Source: Methyloprofundus sp. (GTDB lineage: Bacteria > Pseudomonadota > Gammaproteobacteria > Methylococcales > Methylomonadaceae). From it: 7,504 nucleotides of DNA. Where the stretch lies: assembly GCA_030636485.1 (NCBI GenBank), contig DAOVWV010000072.1, positions 1 to 7,504 of the forward strand, given 5' to 3'. Numbering within the stretch: the first letter of the stretch is position 1; each line of letters begins with the position of its first letter. Both the position numbers and the translations under genes were made by a program. A model generated the notes under the pieces. That model saw only the letters and a list, made by a program, of their open reading frames with translations. It was not told the origin of the DNA and did not search any database. Positions 1 through 7,504 of this stretch are shown piece by piece.

Positions 1-1
1 G

Positions 2-179
2 CAGCTATTTTCTGCATGACTTAACCAACAAATTAGCAGGCCAGCGACTATACTTAATAATGCGTCACTGGACGCTATTTCATCGCCAGATTATTCATAT
101 AAGTCTGCAAATAAGAATCCAATAACCTCTCGATCCAGTAGCGGTCATGGCCGCACATATATCTGAATCAGATGACTAG
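2..179 (+). pseudogene. thyA: Decayed 3' end of thymidylate synthase gene (probable thyA remnant)
   Basis: No plus-strand frame here is open and convincing, but pieces resemble the C-terminus of ThyA, which makes dTMP from dUMP. From base 2 the frame reads QLFSA-stop-LNQ and then QISR (29-40). E. coli ThyA has HLYSNHMDQ and QLSR at this place. Later come DY (89-94), a Pro (119-121) and PVAV (135-146). The spacing from the Asp to the Pro and on to PVAV equals the normal ThyA ending, provided one base near 134 is dropped. Lesions seen: His to Gln at the dUMP-binding His, a TGA at 17-19, a missing three-residue block before QISR, further small losses after it, and a frame change before PVAV. The shifted frame then runs ten residues past PVAV to TAG at 177-179. 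thyA directly before folA is a common gammaproteobacterial order, which supports the call. Assembly errors could give the same picture. The match was made by eye and is short. Confidence 0.5.
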
Positions 180-203
180 CCTTTTATAGATGGGCAAGTA
201 ATT

Positions 204-208
204 GAGAG
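204..208 (+). promoter_or_regulatory. Shine-Dalgarno site of folA
   Basis: GAGAG lies seven bases before the ATG at 216. It supports this start for folA. No clear sigma-70 promoter can be named between the thyA-like remnant and folA, so folA may rely on a promoter further upstream. Confidence 0.5.
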
Positions 209-215
209 TAAAGAA

Positions 216-695
216 ATGAAACTGGCTCTTATTGTTGCTCTGGCAACAAAACGTACTATTGGAAAAAATAAACAAATGTCTTGGCATGTATCGGCTGATC
301 TCAAGAAATTTAAAAAAATTACCCTGGGGAGCCCCATTATTATGGGGCGTAAAACATTTGAATCCATCGGTCGACCCTTACCTGGACGGGAAAATATTAT
401 TATCAGCCGTGACCCTGAGTATCACCAGCCGGACTGCCTGGTTTTTAATGATCTTGAGGGTGCATTACAACATTGCGCAGCAGAGGATGAAGTTTTTGTT
501 ATCGGGGGGGCAACATTATATGCAGCGACTCTAATGCAGGCGGATAGACTCTATATTACAGAAATACATCAGGAATTTGATGGCGATACCTGGTTTCCAG
601 AGCTTAAGCAGCAATGGCGGGAGGTTGCCCGTGAAGATATTAATGATGATAGCAGTGTAGACTTTAACTATAGTTTTATTACCTATGAAAAGTAA
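216..695 (+). CDS. folA: Dihydrofolate reductase FolA
   Basis: A 159-residue cytoplasmic enzyme that reduces dihydrofolate to tetrahydrofolate with NADPH, the length of E. coli FolA (159). Family marks are in order: an N-terminal strand LIVALA, the M20-type loop with Trp23, the catalytic acid Asp28 (E. coli Asp27) followed by Leu29 and Phe32, the NADPH-binding segment MGRKTFESIGRPLPGR (43-58), then VIGGATLY and LYITEI, which hold the equivalents of E. coli Ile94, Gly95-Gly96, Tyr100 and Thr113. All expected active-site residues are present. Two prolines of the E. coli loop (Pro21 and Pro25) are serines here (MSWHVSADL). The start has a good ribosome site. The gene follows the thyA-like remnant and converges on ctaG with a 57-base gap. 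It looks like a chromosomal folA rather than a plasmid dfr cassette gene; no cassette recombination site is evident. Confidence 0.97.
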   Translation: MKLALIVALATKRTIGKNKQMSWHVSADLKKFKKITLGSPIIMGRKTFESIGRPLPGRENIIISRDPEYHQPDCLVFNDLEGALQHCAAEDEVFVIGGATLYAATLMQADRLYITEIHQEFDGDTWFPELKQQWREVAREDINDDSSVDFNYSFITYEK

Positions 696-696
696 G

Positions 697-714
697 TAAT
701 CTGAGTTCGGATTA
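697..714. terminator. Weak hairpin between convergent folA and ctaG
   Basis: TAATCTG and CGGATTA can pair (six Watson-Crick pairs and one G-T) around the loop AGTT, directly after the folA stop. No strong T-run follows in the folA direction. Read from the ctaG side the hairpin is followed by CTTACTTTTC, which is moderately T-rich. It may be a weak bidirectional terminator, but the stem is AT-rich and could be chance. Confidence 0.22.
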
Positions 715-752
715 AGGAAGTGTTTAGTCTTTATTGACAGGTTGGTAATGGC

Positions 753-1661
753 TTATTGTGCATAACGCAATTTTCTATCCTTGCGTGTCCATAGGAAAAA
801 AACCACGGCCGTACCAACCAGACCCATCATGCCGCCTGGTCCCCAGATCATAATGCCGCCGAGTTGCTGATCCAGCATTATTTCTATCGCCAGGCGGCCA
901 TCCAATACATCATAAGCCGCATAAATCTGATCTCGTTTTAAGGTAATAATGGCACCAATAATGGTATTAGGGATGGTCACCAACCATAAAACAATGATGC
1001 GTATGCCGAAAGGAATACGCGATGATTTTTGCCGTGGATCGCAGATAAGCCACCAAAAAAAGAAACCAGTGACAATCATCGTAACATGCATGGTGTTGTG
1101 CAGAGATTGATCCGCCAAGGCGCTATTATGTAGACTGGGAATTTGCCAGATAAGTAAGGTAGCGATAAAAAGAATCGAGGCAACGACGGGGTGTCCGAGA
1201 AAACGATACAGCCACTGTATGACTTTATTTCTGATAATAGGGGCGAGTACTGAATGGCGTATGACCTTGGGTAACCCTTGTAGTAAAGGAGCAAGTGGCA
1301 TACTTAAGATAAGTAGCAAAGGCCCTAGGCCGCGCATCAATAAATGTTCAATCTGATGAAAAAACAGAAAGTGTTCTGAGAGTGGTTCCAGAGGAGACTG
1401 TAGGGCGATGACAAAGCAGAGCATACCGAGCAAAAAGGTGATTGTCTGTCCTGTGCTGACTGGGCGACCCGCTTCGCGTCTTTTGGCGCGTCCACGGAAA
1501 TAAACCACCAGCGTTAATAGCATGGGGATGGCGACATCAGGGGTATATATCCACGCTGACCAGATAGGCTGCCAAGGTCTTATTGTGCCGTGGGCAAGGC
1601 TGAGGAGTGGGAAAAGGGCTAGGCTTAGCGCTATTAAAAGTTTTGTAGGTGTAGGGGACAC
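753..1661 (-). CDS. ctaG: CtaG-type cytochrome c oxidase assembly membrane protein (Caa3_CtaG family)
   Basis: An inner-membrane protein of the Caa3_CtaG family, linked to assembly of haem-copper (caa3-type) cytochrome c oxidase. From the GTG at 1661-1659 it has 302 residues. It opens with a signal-like stretch, KLLIALSLALFPLLSLAHG (residues 7-25), followed by the Trp/Pro-rich segment RPWQPIWSAW. About seven hydrophobic segments follow, with family-like motifs HQIEHLLM (102-109), a His-Pro at the start of a membrane segment, LHNTMH (187-192) and GGIMIWGPGGMM near the end. The short tail is basic. The frame stays open upstream to an ATG at 1784, but those extra 41 residues are largely read from a palindromic repeat and do not look like this family. 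I therefore chose the GTG directly before the signal peptide. It lacks a clear Shine-Dalgarno site; a TTG at 1691-1689 is another option. No oxidase subunit gene is adjacent. Family call is firm; exact oxidase partner and start are not. Confidence 0.85.
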   Translation of the reverse strand: MSPTPTKLLIALSLALFPLLSLAHGTIRPWQPIWSAWIYTPDVAIPMLLTLVVYFRGRAKRREAGRPVSTGQTITFLLGMLCFVIALQSPLEPLSEHFLFFHQIEHLLMRGLGPLLLILSMPLAPLLQGLPKVIRHSVLAPIIRNKVIQWLYRFLGHPVVASILFIATLLIWQIPSLHNSALADQSLHNTMHVTMIVTGFFFWWLICDPRQKSSRIPFGIRIIVLWLVTIPNTIIGAIITLKRDQIYAAYDVLDGRLAIEIMLDQQLGGIMIWGPGGMMGLVGTAVVFFLWTRKDRKLRYAQ

Positions 1662-1733
1662 AGTTTGATAGACATATAGAGGGTTAGGCAAAGTTTTATG
1701 GTTCTTTGCGTATAACGATGAGCGCCCCCGAGA

Positions 1734-1817
1734 CCTCGTTCCCGCGCTCTGCGTGGGAATGCATAGGCCGACGCTCTGCGTCACGAAATACGGAACGCAG
1801 AATGCGGGAGCCAGAGT
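1734..1817. repeat. Palindromic intergenic repeat (REP/MITE-like, two TCT-loop hairpins)
   Basis: Two hairpins sit side by side. At 1739-1759, TTCCCGCGC and GCGTGGGAA pair over the loop TCT (nine pairs, one of them G-T). At 1770-1782, GACGC and GCGTC pair over the same TCT loop. The outer ends are also imperfectly inverted: CTCGTTCCCGC (1735-1745) against GCGGGAGCCAGAG (1804-1816). This layout matches, from memory, a short TTCCCACGC...GCGTGGGAA repeat scattered through many gammaproteobacterial and some other genomes. The element lies in the dxs-ctaG gap and carries no gene. It may act as a transcript-processing or attenuating structure, or be a non-autonomous mobile element; function is unknown. 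Only one copy is in the window, so its repeat status is inferred from its form. Confidence 0.65.
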
Positions 1818-1848
1818 AAGTTATTTACTGTGTACTACCAAAAGCATA

Positions 1849-3711
1849 TTAAGCACAAAACGTCTCAATACTACTTAATATTCCCTGCGTATCCAATCCA
1901 CAGTCTGCTAATAACTCTTCACGTGTACCTTGTTCGACAAATTCATCGGGTAGGGCAAGATTGAATACTGGCATAAAAATTCTCTGTGCCTGTAAAAACT
2001 CGTTAACTGCGCTACCTGCTCCGCCAGCCAATACATTTTCTTCAATGGTCACAATTTCATCATGCGTTTTAGCCATTTCTAAAATGAGTGCTTCATCAAT
2101 CGGTTTGATAAAACGCATATTAATCACGGTTGCACCGAGTTGCTTGCCAACCTCCAATGCTGGTGTGACCATGCTTCCCCAGGCGAGTATGGCAATGCGT
2201 CCACCCTGATGACAGATGCCTGCTTTACCAATTTCCAGTTCAGTAAAGTCTTCCTGTACTGGAATGCTAGGGCCTTTACCACGTGGGTAGCGTACAGCCG
2301 CGGGCCCTGGGTGATTGTAACCGGTGGTTAGCATCTGCCGACATTCGTTTTCATTCGCGGGTGCCATGATCAGCATATTGGGAATACAGCGCAGAAAGCT
2401 AAAGTCAAAATTACCCGCATGAGTAGGGCCATCAGGACCCACCAGACCGGCGCGGTCGATGGCAAATAAAACATCCAGATTCTGGATAGCAACATCATGC
2501 ACCAGTTGATCGTAAGCGCGCTGTAAAAATGTGGAGTAGATGGCAACGATTGGCTTTGCCCCTTGGCAGGCTTGTCCAGCCGCGAGAGTCACTGCATGTT
2601 GTTCGGCAATGGCCACATCAAAATAGCGCTCAGGAAAGCGATCGGAGAATTCAACCATGCCCGAGCCTTCACGCATTGCGGGAGTAATCCCCATTAAACG
2701 TTGATCTTTTTCTGCCATATCACATAACCAACGGCCAAATACCTGGGTATAAGTCGGGTGAAGGGATGGTGCAGATTTAGGCAAAGAGTCTTTGCTACGG
2801 TCAAAAGCCGGTACGCCATGATAAGCAAGTGGGTCTTTTTCGGCTGGGGCGTAGCCCTTGCCTTTTTTGGTGACGATATGTAAAAACACCGGGCCAGACA
2901 ATTCTTTGACTGCCTGTAGTGTTTCTACCATCATATCCACATCGTGCCCATCGACGGGGCCGATATAATTAAAACCTAGCTCTTCAAATAAAGTGCCTGG
3001 TACGATCATGCCTTTGACATGTTCTTCGGTCTTTTTCGCCAGTTCCCAGACAGAGGGTAGCCTGCTGAGTACTTTCTTGCTTTCTTCGCGTACCGAGGAG
3101 TACAGTTTGCTGGAAATGATTTTAGTGAAATAGTTATTCATTGCACCGACATTCGGCGAAATCGCCATATCGTTATCATTCAGAATAACCAGCAAATTAG
3201 CATCCAGTGCACCCGCATGGTTCATTGCTTCAAAAGCCATACCACCGGTAATGCTACCATCACCAATAATCGCCACCATGCGACTATCTTCGCCTTTCGC
3301 TTCAGCGGCGATAGCCATACCCAATGCAGCGCTGATTGAGGTGCTGGAGTGTCCTACCCCAAAGGCATCATATTCACTTTCCGCACGTTTGGGAAAAGCA
3401 GACACACCGTTTTTGGTACGGATAGTCGGCATACGCTCTTTACGCCCAGTCAGAATTTTGTGTGGGTAGGCCTGATGACCGACATCCCAGACCAGTTGAT
3501 CTTTGGGGGTGTTGTAAACATAATGCAAAGCAACGGTAAGCTCTACAGTGCCTAAGCCAGCGGAAAAGTGACCGCCCGATAAACTGACCGTATGCGTTAA
3601 AAATTCGCGCAATTCGGTTGCTAAAGGGATCAACTGATCTCTGGAGAGTTTACGTACATCTTCCGGAAGATCAATCGTATTAATAAGTGGGTAGTTTTCA
3701 GCGATTTTCAT
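1849..3711 (-). CDS. dxs: 1-deoxy-D-xylulose-5-phosphate synthase
   Basis: A cytoplasmic thiamine-diphosphate enzyme that condenses pyruvate with glyceraldehyde-3-phosphate to make DXP, the entry step of the MEP isoprenoid pathway. At 620 residues it matches the E. coli enzyme in length. Visible marks: [11 protein letters not shown] with His48 near the N-terminus, [17 protein letters not shown] (74-90), the ThDP/metal motif GDG (150-152) ending at NDND (178-181), Glu370 in [13 protein letters not shown], and [13 protein letters not shown] (419-431) with Asp427 and His431. These equal the E. coli catalytic positions. The ATG is nine bases after the hpnO stop, with a ribosome site overlapping that stop, so translation is probably coupled. 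Placement behind hpnN and hpnO suggests it feeds hopanoid synthesis. One window cannot show whether it is the only dxs copy. No key residue is missing. Confidence 0.97.
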   Translation of the reverse strand: MKIAENYPLINTIDLPEDVRKLSRDQLIPLATELREFLTHTVSLSGGHFSAGLGTVELTVALHYVYNTPKDQLVWDVGHQAYPHKILTGRKERMPTIRTKNGVSAFPKRAESEYDAFGVGHSSTSISAALGMAIAAEAKGEDSRMVAIIGDGSITGGMAFEAMNHAGALDANLLVILNDNDMAISPNVGAMNNYFTKIISSKLYSSVREESKKVLSRLPSVWELAKKTEEHVKGMIVPGTLFEELGFNYIGPVDGHDVDMMVETLQAVKELSGPVFLHIVTKKGKGYAPAEKDPLAYHGVPAFDRSKDSLPKSAPSLHPTYTQVFGRWLCDMAEKDQRLMGITPAMREGSGMVEFSDRFPERYFDVAIAEQHAVTLAAGQACQGAKPIVAIYSTFLQRAYDQLVHDVAIQNLDVLFAIDRAGLVGPDGPTHAGNFDFSFLRCIPNMLIMAPANENECRQMLTTGYNHPGPAAVRYPRGKGPSIPVQEDFTELEIGKAGICHQGGRIAILAWGSMVTPALEVGKQLGATVINMRFIKPIDEALILEMAKTHDEIVTIEENVLAGGAGSAVNEFLQAQRIFMPVFNLALPDEFVEQGTREELLADCGLDTQGILSSIETFCA

Positions 3712-3716
3712 TTGCG

Positions 3717-3722
3717 TTCCTT
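3717..3722 (-). promoter_or_regulatory. Shine-Dalgarno site of dxs overlapping the hpnO stop
   Basis: AAGGAA on the minus strand is five bases before the dxs ATG and shares bases with the hpnO TAA (3723-3721). This fixes the dxs start and suggests translational coupling of the two genes. Confidence 0.65.
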
Positions 3723-5112
3723 ATGTCCCTTTTTTTGATTTGAGTGCATGGCTAGCCAGGTTTTTACCCAGTGACCAAATAGAGCCAGGGACTTTGTGTG
3801 TGTCAGCAATGGCGTGTTCGAATGAGTCAACAACCCAGTCGCGATCTTTTTGTGTCAGGTTCAGTGGTGGCAATAATTTGACAACGTTCATACCATGCCC
3901 GGCGACCTGAGTGAGTAGGTGATGTTCTTTAAATAGAGGAATGGTAATCATCTGGCAAAACAACCCCTTATTTGCGGCTTCTAATGCTGCCCAGGCGGCT
4001 TTCAGTTTTAGGCTTGTGGGAGCCTGAAATTCAATGGCCACCATTAAGCCCTTGCCCCGGGCTTCTTTTAAGAATTCATATTTTGTACTCATGGCATTGA
4101 TGCTACTGATAATATCTGCGCCGACCTGCGCACTGTTGGCGACGAGCTTTTCATCTTCCATCACTTGCAGTGTTGCAAGACCCGCTGCCATTGCCATATT
4201 GTTTTTTGAAAAGGTAGAGCCATGAACCACGGCTCTGTCCATGCGATTAAAGACCGTTTCCATGATCCTGTCGGTCATTGCCACCGCACCGACCGGCACA
4301 AAGCCACCCGATAAGGCTTTTGCCATGCAAATCATATCAGGCTGTACGCCCCAGTGCTCGATTGCCCAGAATTTTCCGGTGCGGCCGATGCCCGTCTGGA
4401 CTTCATCGGCAACAAATAGCGTGCCATATTTTTTACACAGGCGTTCAACTTCAGGCAGGTAATTATCATCGGGGATATTAACGCCTTTACCCTGTATCGG
4501 CTCTACAATAAAAGCGGCAACCTCTTTATTGCTTAAGGCCTGTTCCAATGCAGCAAGGTCATTAAAGGGTACTGAGCTACATTCCGGTAACAAAGGACCA
4601 AAACCTTCACGAAAAATATTATCCCCCACTAAAGATAAAGCTCCCATCGTCAGGCCATGATAGCCATGCTCACAAAAGACAATTTTTTCCCGTTTTGTGG
4701 TATAGCGGGCAAACTTAATGGCAGCTTCAACGGATTCTGTGCCTGAATTACAGAAAAACATTTTAGTCAGATTATCAGGGCAGGTTGCGAGTATCTTTTT
4801 TGCCAGTAAGCCACTTAATAAAGAGACATCCATTTGTACCAGATTAGGTAATTCCAGGCTTAGGGTTTCCTGTAGGGCACTGACAACAGTCGGATGGTTA
4901 CGCCCCACCGCGAATACACCAAAACCACTAAGACAATCCAAGTATTTAATATTGTCCTGATCATACAGGTATTGCCCGGTTGCCCTTGTATAGTTACGGT
5001 CATAGCCGATGGTTTGCAACACACGTACCATTTGATTGTTCAAATAGTTTTCGTGTAGCTCAAATTTTTCCTGACTATGTTGAGTGAAAAGTTCGGCGAT
5101 GCTGAATGACAT
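3721..5112 (-). CDS. hpnO: HpnO-type class III aminotransferase (aminobacteriohopanetriol formation)
   Basis: A 463-residue PLP-dependent class III (ornithine/acetylornithine-like) aminotransferase. Visible marks: NSGTES (122-127), which binds the cofactor phosphate; EHGYHGLTMGALS (148-160); Asp236 in ADEVQTGIGRTG; the Schiff-base Lys265 in MAKALSGG; and HGSTFSKN (297-304). The N-terminus (NNQMVRVLQTIGYDR, then LDCLSGFGVFAVGRNHP) and the segment RMDRAVVHGSTF resemble HpnO as I remember it, rather than ArgD, which is nearer 400 residues. HpnO is needed to make aminobacteriohopanetriol, placing the terminal amino group on the hopanoid side chain. It sits between hpnN and dxs, which supports the role. 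The ATG is 16 bases after the hpnN stop. No purine-rich ribosome site precedes it, so coupling to hpnN is possible. The C-terminal tail is basic (LASHALKSKKGT). A different amine-transfer substrate cannot be excluded by sequence alone. Confidence 0.85.
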   Translation of the reverse strand: MSFSIAELFTQHSQEKFELHENYLNNQMVRVLQTIGYDRNYTRATGQYLYDQDNIKYLDCLSGFGVFAVGRNHPTVVSALQETLSLELPNLVQMDVSLLSGLLAKKILATCPDNLTKMFFCNSGTESVEAAIKFARYTTKREKIVFCEHGYHGLTMGALSLVGDNIFREGFGPLLPECSSVPFNDLAALEQALSNKEVAAFIVEPIQGKGVNIPDDNYLPEVERLCKKYGTLFVADEVQTGIGRTGKFWAIEHWGVQPDMICMAKALSGGFVPVGAVAMTDRIMETVFNRMDRAVVHGSTFSKNNMAMAAGLATLQVMEDEKLVANSAQVGADIISSINAMSTKYEFLKEARGKGLMVAIEFQAPTSLKLKAAWAALEAANKGLFCQMITIPLFKEHHLLTQVAGHGMNVVKLLPPLNLTQKDRDWVVDSFEHAIADTHKVPGSIWSLGKNLASHALKSKKGT

Positions 5113-5128
5113 GGATAATCTAGGTTTA

Positions 5129-7504
5129 TTAAAGTTGAATGGTTCTATTGCTAAAAGCAGGCAATATTATAAGGGTACATAGCAAGGTAAAGCTAATTCC
5201 GACTGCCAGCGTAATACCCATGCTGGATATACCAAAATGGGGTATTAAAGCGAGGCTGATAAAACTACTCATCGTGGTAATGGAGCTAAACATGACACCA
5301 CGTGCCGTGCTGGTTTGTAATAAATGCTGATCGTCATCAAGATTATCATGTAGGCAGTGCATAATATGAATGCCGCTATCAACGCCCATCCCTAGCAGTA
5401 GTGGCAGGGCGATAATATTAGCAAAATTAAACGGAATGCCCAGAAAAATATTCACCGTGCAGGTCAAAAGGCCAGCAAGCAATAAAGGTCCAATCACTAG
5501 CAGGGTATTTTTGATACTTCTAAGTATAAATAACAATAACAATGTGATAATAAGTAATGAGACACTGAATGCCTGCTGAAAAGCACTTACGACAGCCGCT
5601 CCTGAAGCCAGTTCACCGACCGGCAGGCCGACTACTTTAGGCTCAATGCTTTGTACATCACTGGTAAATTGGGTGAGATTGGCCGGAATATTCAGATCTT
5701 GCTCAGGCATGATCATGGTGCGGTAGATGCCTGTAGGACTTAGCCATAAAAGACGAATCGCATCGGGTATATCTGCCAGGCCAAATTGATACGCTGTCAA
5801 GCCCTGGCTAAGCGTATCAATGGTATAGGGCAGTAGGCCTAATATATTATTATCTAATGTTTGTGCTAGTTTCTCAGGGTTTTCCGCTAGGCTAGACGCA
5901 GCTATAAAGTGGTCAATACTGGCATTCAGTTTTAGCAAAATATCAGTATCTACGCTACTATCATCATCTTCAATAAGCTGAATAAGGGTTGTTTGAAAGC
6001 CTTGTAAAACTGCAATAGTATCGGAGGGGGTTAGCTCTTTATCGAATTGATTTAATTGTGCACCTAAGATCATAGCCAAGTCTTCAATGGTATACAGTTT
6101 TTCCTCTTGATCCGTTGCAACTAGGCTTTGCAGATTAATCGTGCCATGCACGGTGGGCAACTGCTCCAGCTGAGCACTTAATAACTGCGTCTCTTCCAGG
6201 CTATCGCTTAAAGCATAAAGTGCATAAGGTGAGTCTGTCTTAGATTGTAATAAATCTTTAAAGGTAATGACCGACATGGCTTTGGGGTTGCGCATATCAA
6301 TGGGGTTGGAGTCAAATGTGATATACGGAATGGCAAACAGACAGGCAAAAGCTAACAGCACCGAGCTGATACGTATGGTTTTTTTATAACGAAAAGGAAA
6401 TGTCTGTAAAAAAGAGGGCTTGGCCGGATGATGAAAGGGCTTAGCGTGTTTCAGTTTCAACAGGGTTAATAGTGCAGGCAAGACGATTAACGAGACAAAT
6501 AGCCCGATAAACATGCTGACCCCCGAAATAAGACCTAGTTCGGATACACCCATGTAATCCGTGGGTACGAAAGCAAAAAAACCTATCGAAGTGGTTAGGG
6601 CGCAGAGAAAAAGCGAGAAGCCTACGCTATGCAATGCATTTTTAATCGCCTGTGAGTTATTATGTTTGTGTACGATTTCATCACGGTAATGCAAGTTCAT
6701 GTGGATGGCAAAATCCACTCCCAAGCCTATATACAGCGCGGCAAAAGAGACCGAAATCACATTTAAATGACCAATGGCAATAGCGGCAAAGCCAGCGGTT
6801 AAGGTGAGTCCCATCAATAAGGTGATCAGCGTTGCAACCAGTAGCTTAATCGAGTGAAAACATCTGAATAAGATCAATAGCACTAATATTAAAGAGCCGA
6901 TACCGCTGAGTACCGCTCCTTCGCTTATATCCTCTAACTCTTCATGTTGCAGGGCAATATCACCGGTAATACGGATGTCGGAACCGGGTGTTTCAAGCTT
7001 GAGCTGTGCGGAAATTTCACGCGCTTTTTCTATCGCCGCCGCAACCGGCATCATCGACTGAAAGTGCACTTTGGGCTTGGTAATCACAATGCGCCGGGTT
7101 TTATTGGCCATGCCGTTGGGGTTAAGCACTTTTTGCCAGGAAACATGGTGGTTTTCAGCGTTTGCAGTCTTATCAATAGCTGTGCTAATGGCTGATAGTA
7201 ATGCCGGTAAACTGTGGCCAATTACGCTGTCTTTATTTTCCAGCGCCTGGGTCAAGATTTCAAACAGTCCTTCTAAATGGTAATTTTGCGCCAAAAAACC
7301 TATAAAAGGCTGGGCATCGGTTAAATTACTGGCTAATTTATCCAGCTCTTCTGTAGAAAGGTAAAGAAAAGCCTGTTGACGAAAGAAAGCATTATCCTCA
7401 GGAATATAACTGGACTCAAAATAATCACTGCTCTTATTTAAGCGAGATAATAACTTGCTGGCAACAATAGCTGTTTCTTCCGGCGTATCAGTGTCGACAA
7501 CAAA
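5129..7504 (-). CDS. hpnN: HpnN-type RND/MMPL hopanoid transporter (start beyond window)
   Basis: The frame is open to the window edge, giving 791 visible residues. A TTG at 7294-7292 is merely an internal codon. HpnN proteins are, from memory, about 860-880 residues, so the first membrane helix and start are probably just outside. The visible part begins in periplasmic domain 1 (VVDTDTPEETA, then FLYLSTEELDKLASNLTDAQP and GLFEIL), which is HpnN-like. A first bundle of five helices (about 193-350) carries GLGVD (260-264), and a further helix lies near 377-395. Then come periplasmic domain 2, with many acidic and Gln residues, and a last bundle of five (about 640-780) with GMGVD (705-709). The two GxGVD motifs mark the RND halves. 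HpnN is reported to move hopanoids from the inner to the outer membrane. The hpnO start follows 16 bases after its stop. A general MMPL exporter is the alternative; the hpnO neighbour argues against it. Confidence 0.9.
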   Translation of the reverse strand, partial: FVVDTDTPEETAIVASKLLSRLNKSSDYFESSYIPEDNAFFRQQAFLYLSTEELDKLASNLTDAQPFIGFLAQNYHLEGLFEILTQALENKDSVIGHSLPALLSAISTAIDKTANAENHHVSWQKVLNPNGMANKTRRIVITKPKVHFQSMMPVAAAIEKAREISAQLKLETPGSDIRITGDIALQHEELEDISEGAVLSGIGSLILVLLILFRCFHSIKLLVATLITLLMGLTLTAGFAAIAIGHLNVISVSFAALYIGLGVDFAIHMNLHYRDEIVHKHNNSQAIKNALHSVGFSLFLCALTTSIGFFAFVPTDYMGVSELGLISGVSMFIGLFVSLIVLPALLTLLKLKHAKPFHHPAKPSFLQTFPFRYKKTIRISSVLLAFACLFAIPYITFDSNPIDMRNPKAMSVITFKDLLQSKTDSPYALYALSDSLEETQLLSAQLEQLPTVHGTINLQSLVATDQEEKLYTIEDLAMILGAQLNQFDKELTPSDTIAVLQGFQTTLIQLIEDDDSSVDTDILLKLNASIDHFIAASSLAENPEKLAQTLDNNILGLLPYTIDTLSQGLTAYQFGLADIPDAIRLLWLSPTGIYRTMIMPEQDLNIPANLTQFTSDVQSIEPKVVGLPVGELASGAAVVSAFQQAFSVSLLIITLLLLFILRSIKNTLLVIGPLLLAGLLTCTVNIFLGIPFNFANIIALPLLLGMGVDSGIHIMHCLHDNLDDDQHLLQTSTARGVMFSSITTMSSFISLALIPHFGISSMGITLAVGISFTLLCTLIILPAFSNRTIQL

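Noticed and set aside
3..125. Open frame running from the left edge to TAA at 123-125, as if the end of an upstream protein
   Set aside because: The translation resembles no family I know, and the overlapping frame gives the ThyA-like pieces. It is most likely a shadow frame over the remnant.
1961..2331. Plus-strand open frames opposite dxs
   Set aside because: They are antisense to conserved Dxs sequence, have no recognisable product, and arise from the codon pattern of the real gene.
5370..5579. Plus-strand frame opposite the end of hpnN, with an Asn-rich run from an AT-rich stretch
   Set aside because: The stretch encodes the Leu/Ile-rich helix of HpnN on the other strand; the repetitive look comes from hydrophobic codons.
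6944..7283. Overlapping plus-strand frames opposite the HpnN periplasmic domain
   Set aside because: They lie wholly inside hpnN, lack a convincing ribosome site and show no family features.
7292..7294. TTG as the start of hpnN
   Set aside because: The same frame continues to the window edge with clear HpnN-like sequence, so this codon is an internal leucine.
1..7504. Signs of an undescribed defence, mobile or RNA-based system
   Set aside because: All long frames belong to known housekeeping or lipid families. I saw no direct-repeat array, tRNA, transposase, integrase or toxin-antitoxin pair.

Overview
The window looks like chromosomal DNA of a gammaproteobacterium that makes hopanoids; a methanotroph of the Methylococcales type is a reasonable guess. 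The guess rests on an HpnN-type transporter next to an HpnO-type aminotransferase and dxs, on a chromosomal-type folA preceded by what looks like the end of thyA (a known gammaproteobacterial order), and on moderate GC content. No marker gene fixes the taxonomy, so this is inference.

Layout. Bases 1-179 hold no intact gene, but they show a decayed match to the C-terminus of thymidylate synthase (ThyA) on the plus strand. Next is folA (216-695, plus), which encodes a normal-length dihydrofolate reductase. The rest of the window is coded on the minus strand and converges on folA. In transcription order it holds: hpnN, an RND/MMPL-family hopanoid transporter running off the right edge (7504 to 5129); hpnO, a class III aminotransferase (5112-3721); dxs, deoxyxylulose-5-phosphate synthase (3711-1849); then a gap of nearly 190 bases with a palindromic repeat; and ctaG, a Caa3_CtaG-type cytochrome oxidase assembly protein (best start at 1661, end 753).

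How the genes fit together. hpnN, hpnO and dxs are packed with gaps of 16 and 9 bases and are probably one transcript. Dxs makes the first committed metabolite of the MEP isoprenoid pathway, from which squalene and hopanoids are built. HpnO puts an amino group on the bacteriohopane side chain. HpnN is thought to move hopanoids to the outer membrane. The operon therefore joins precursor supply, side-chain modification and transport. ctaG lies beyond the repeat and is functionally separate (copper/haem-copper oxidase assembly).

I found no RNA gene, CRISPR array, transposase or prophage gene, and no clearly new multi-gene system. The points most worth checking are the apparent thyA wreck in front of an intact folA, the repeat that creates a false N-terminus on the longest ctaG reading frame, and the hopanoid operon itself.
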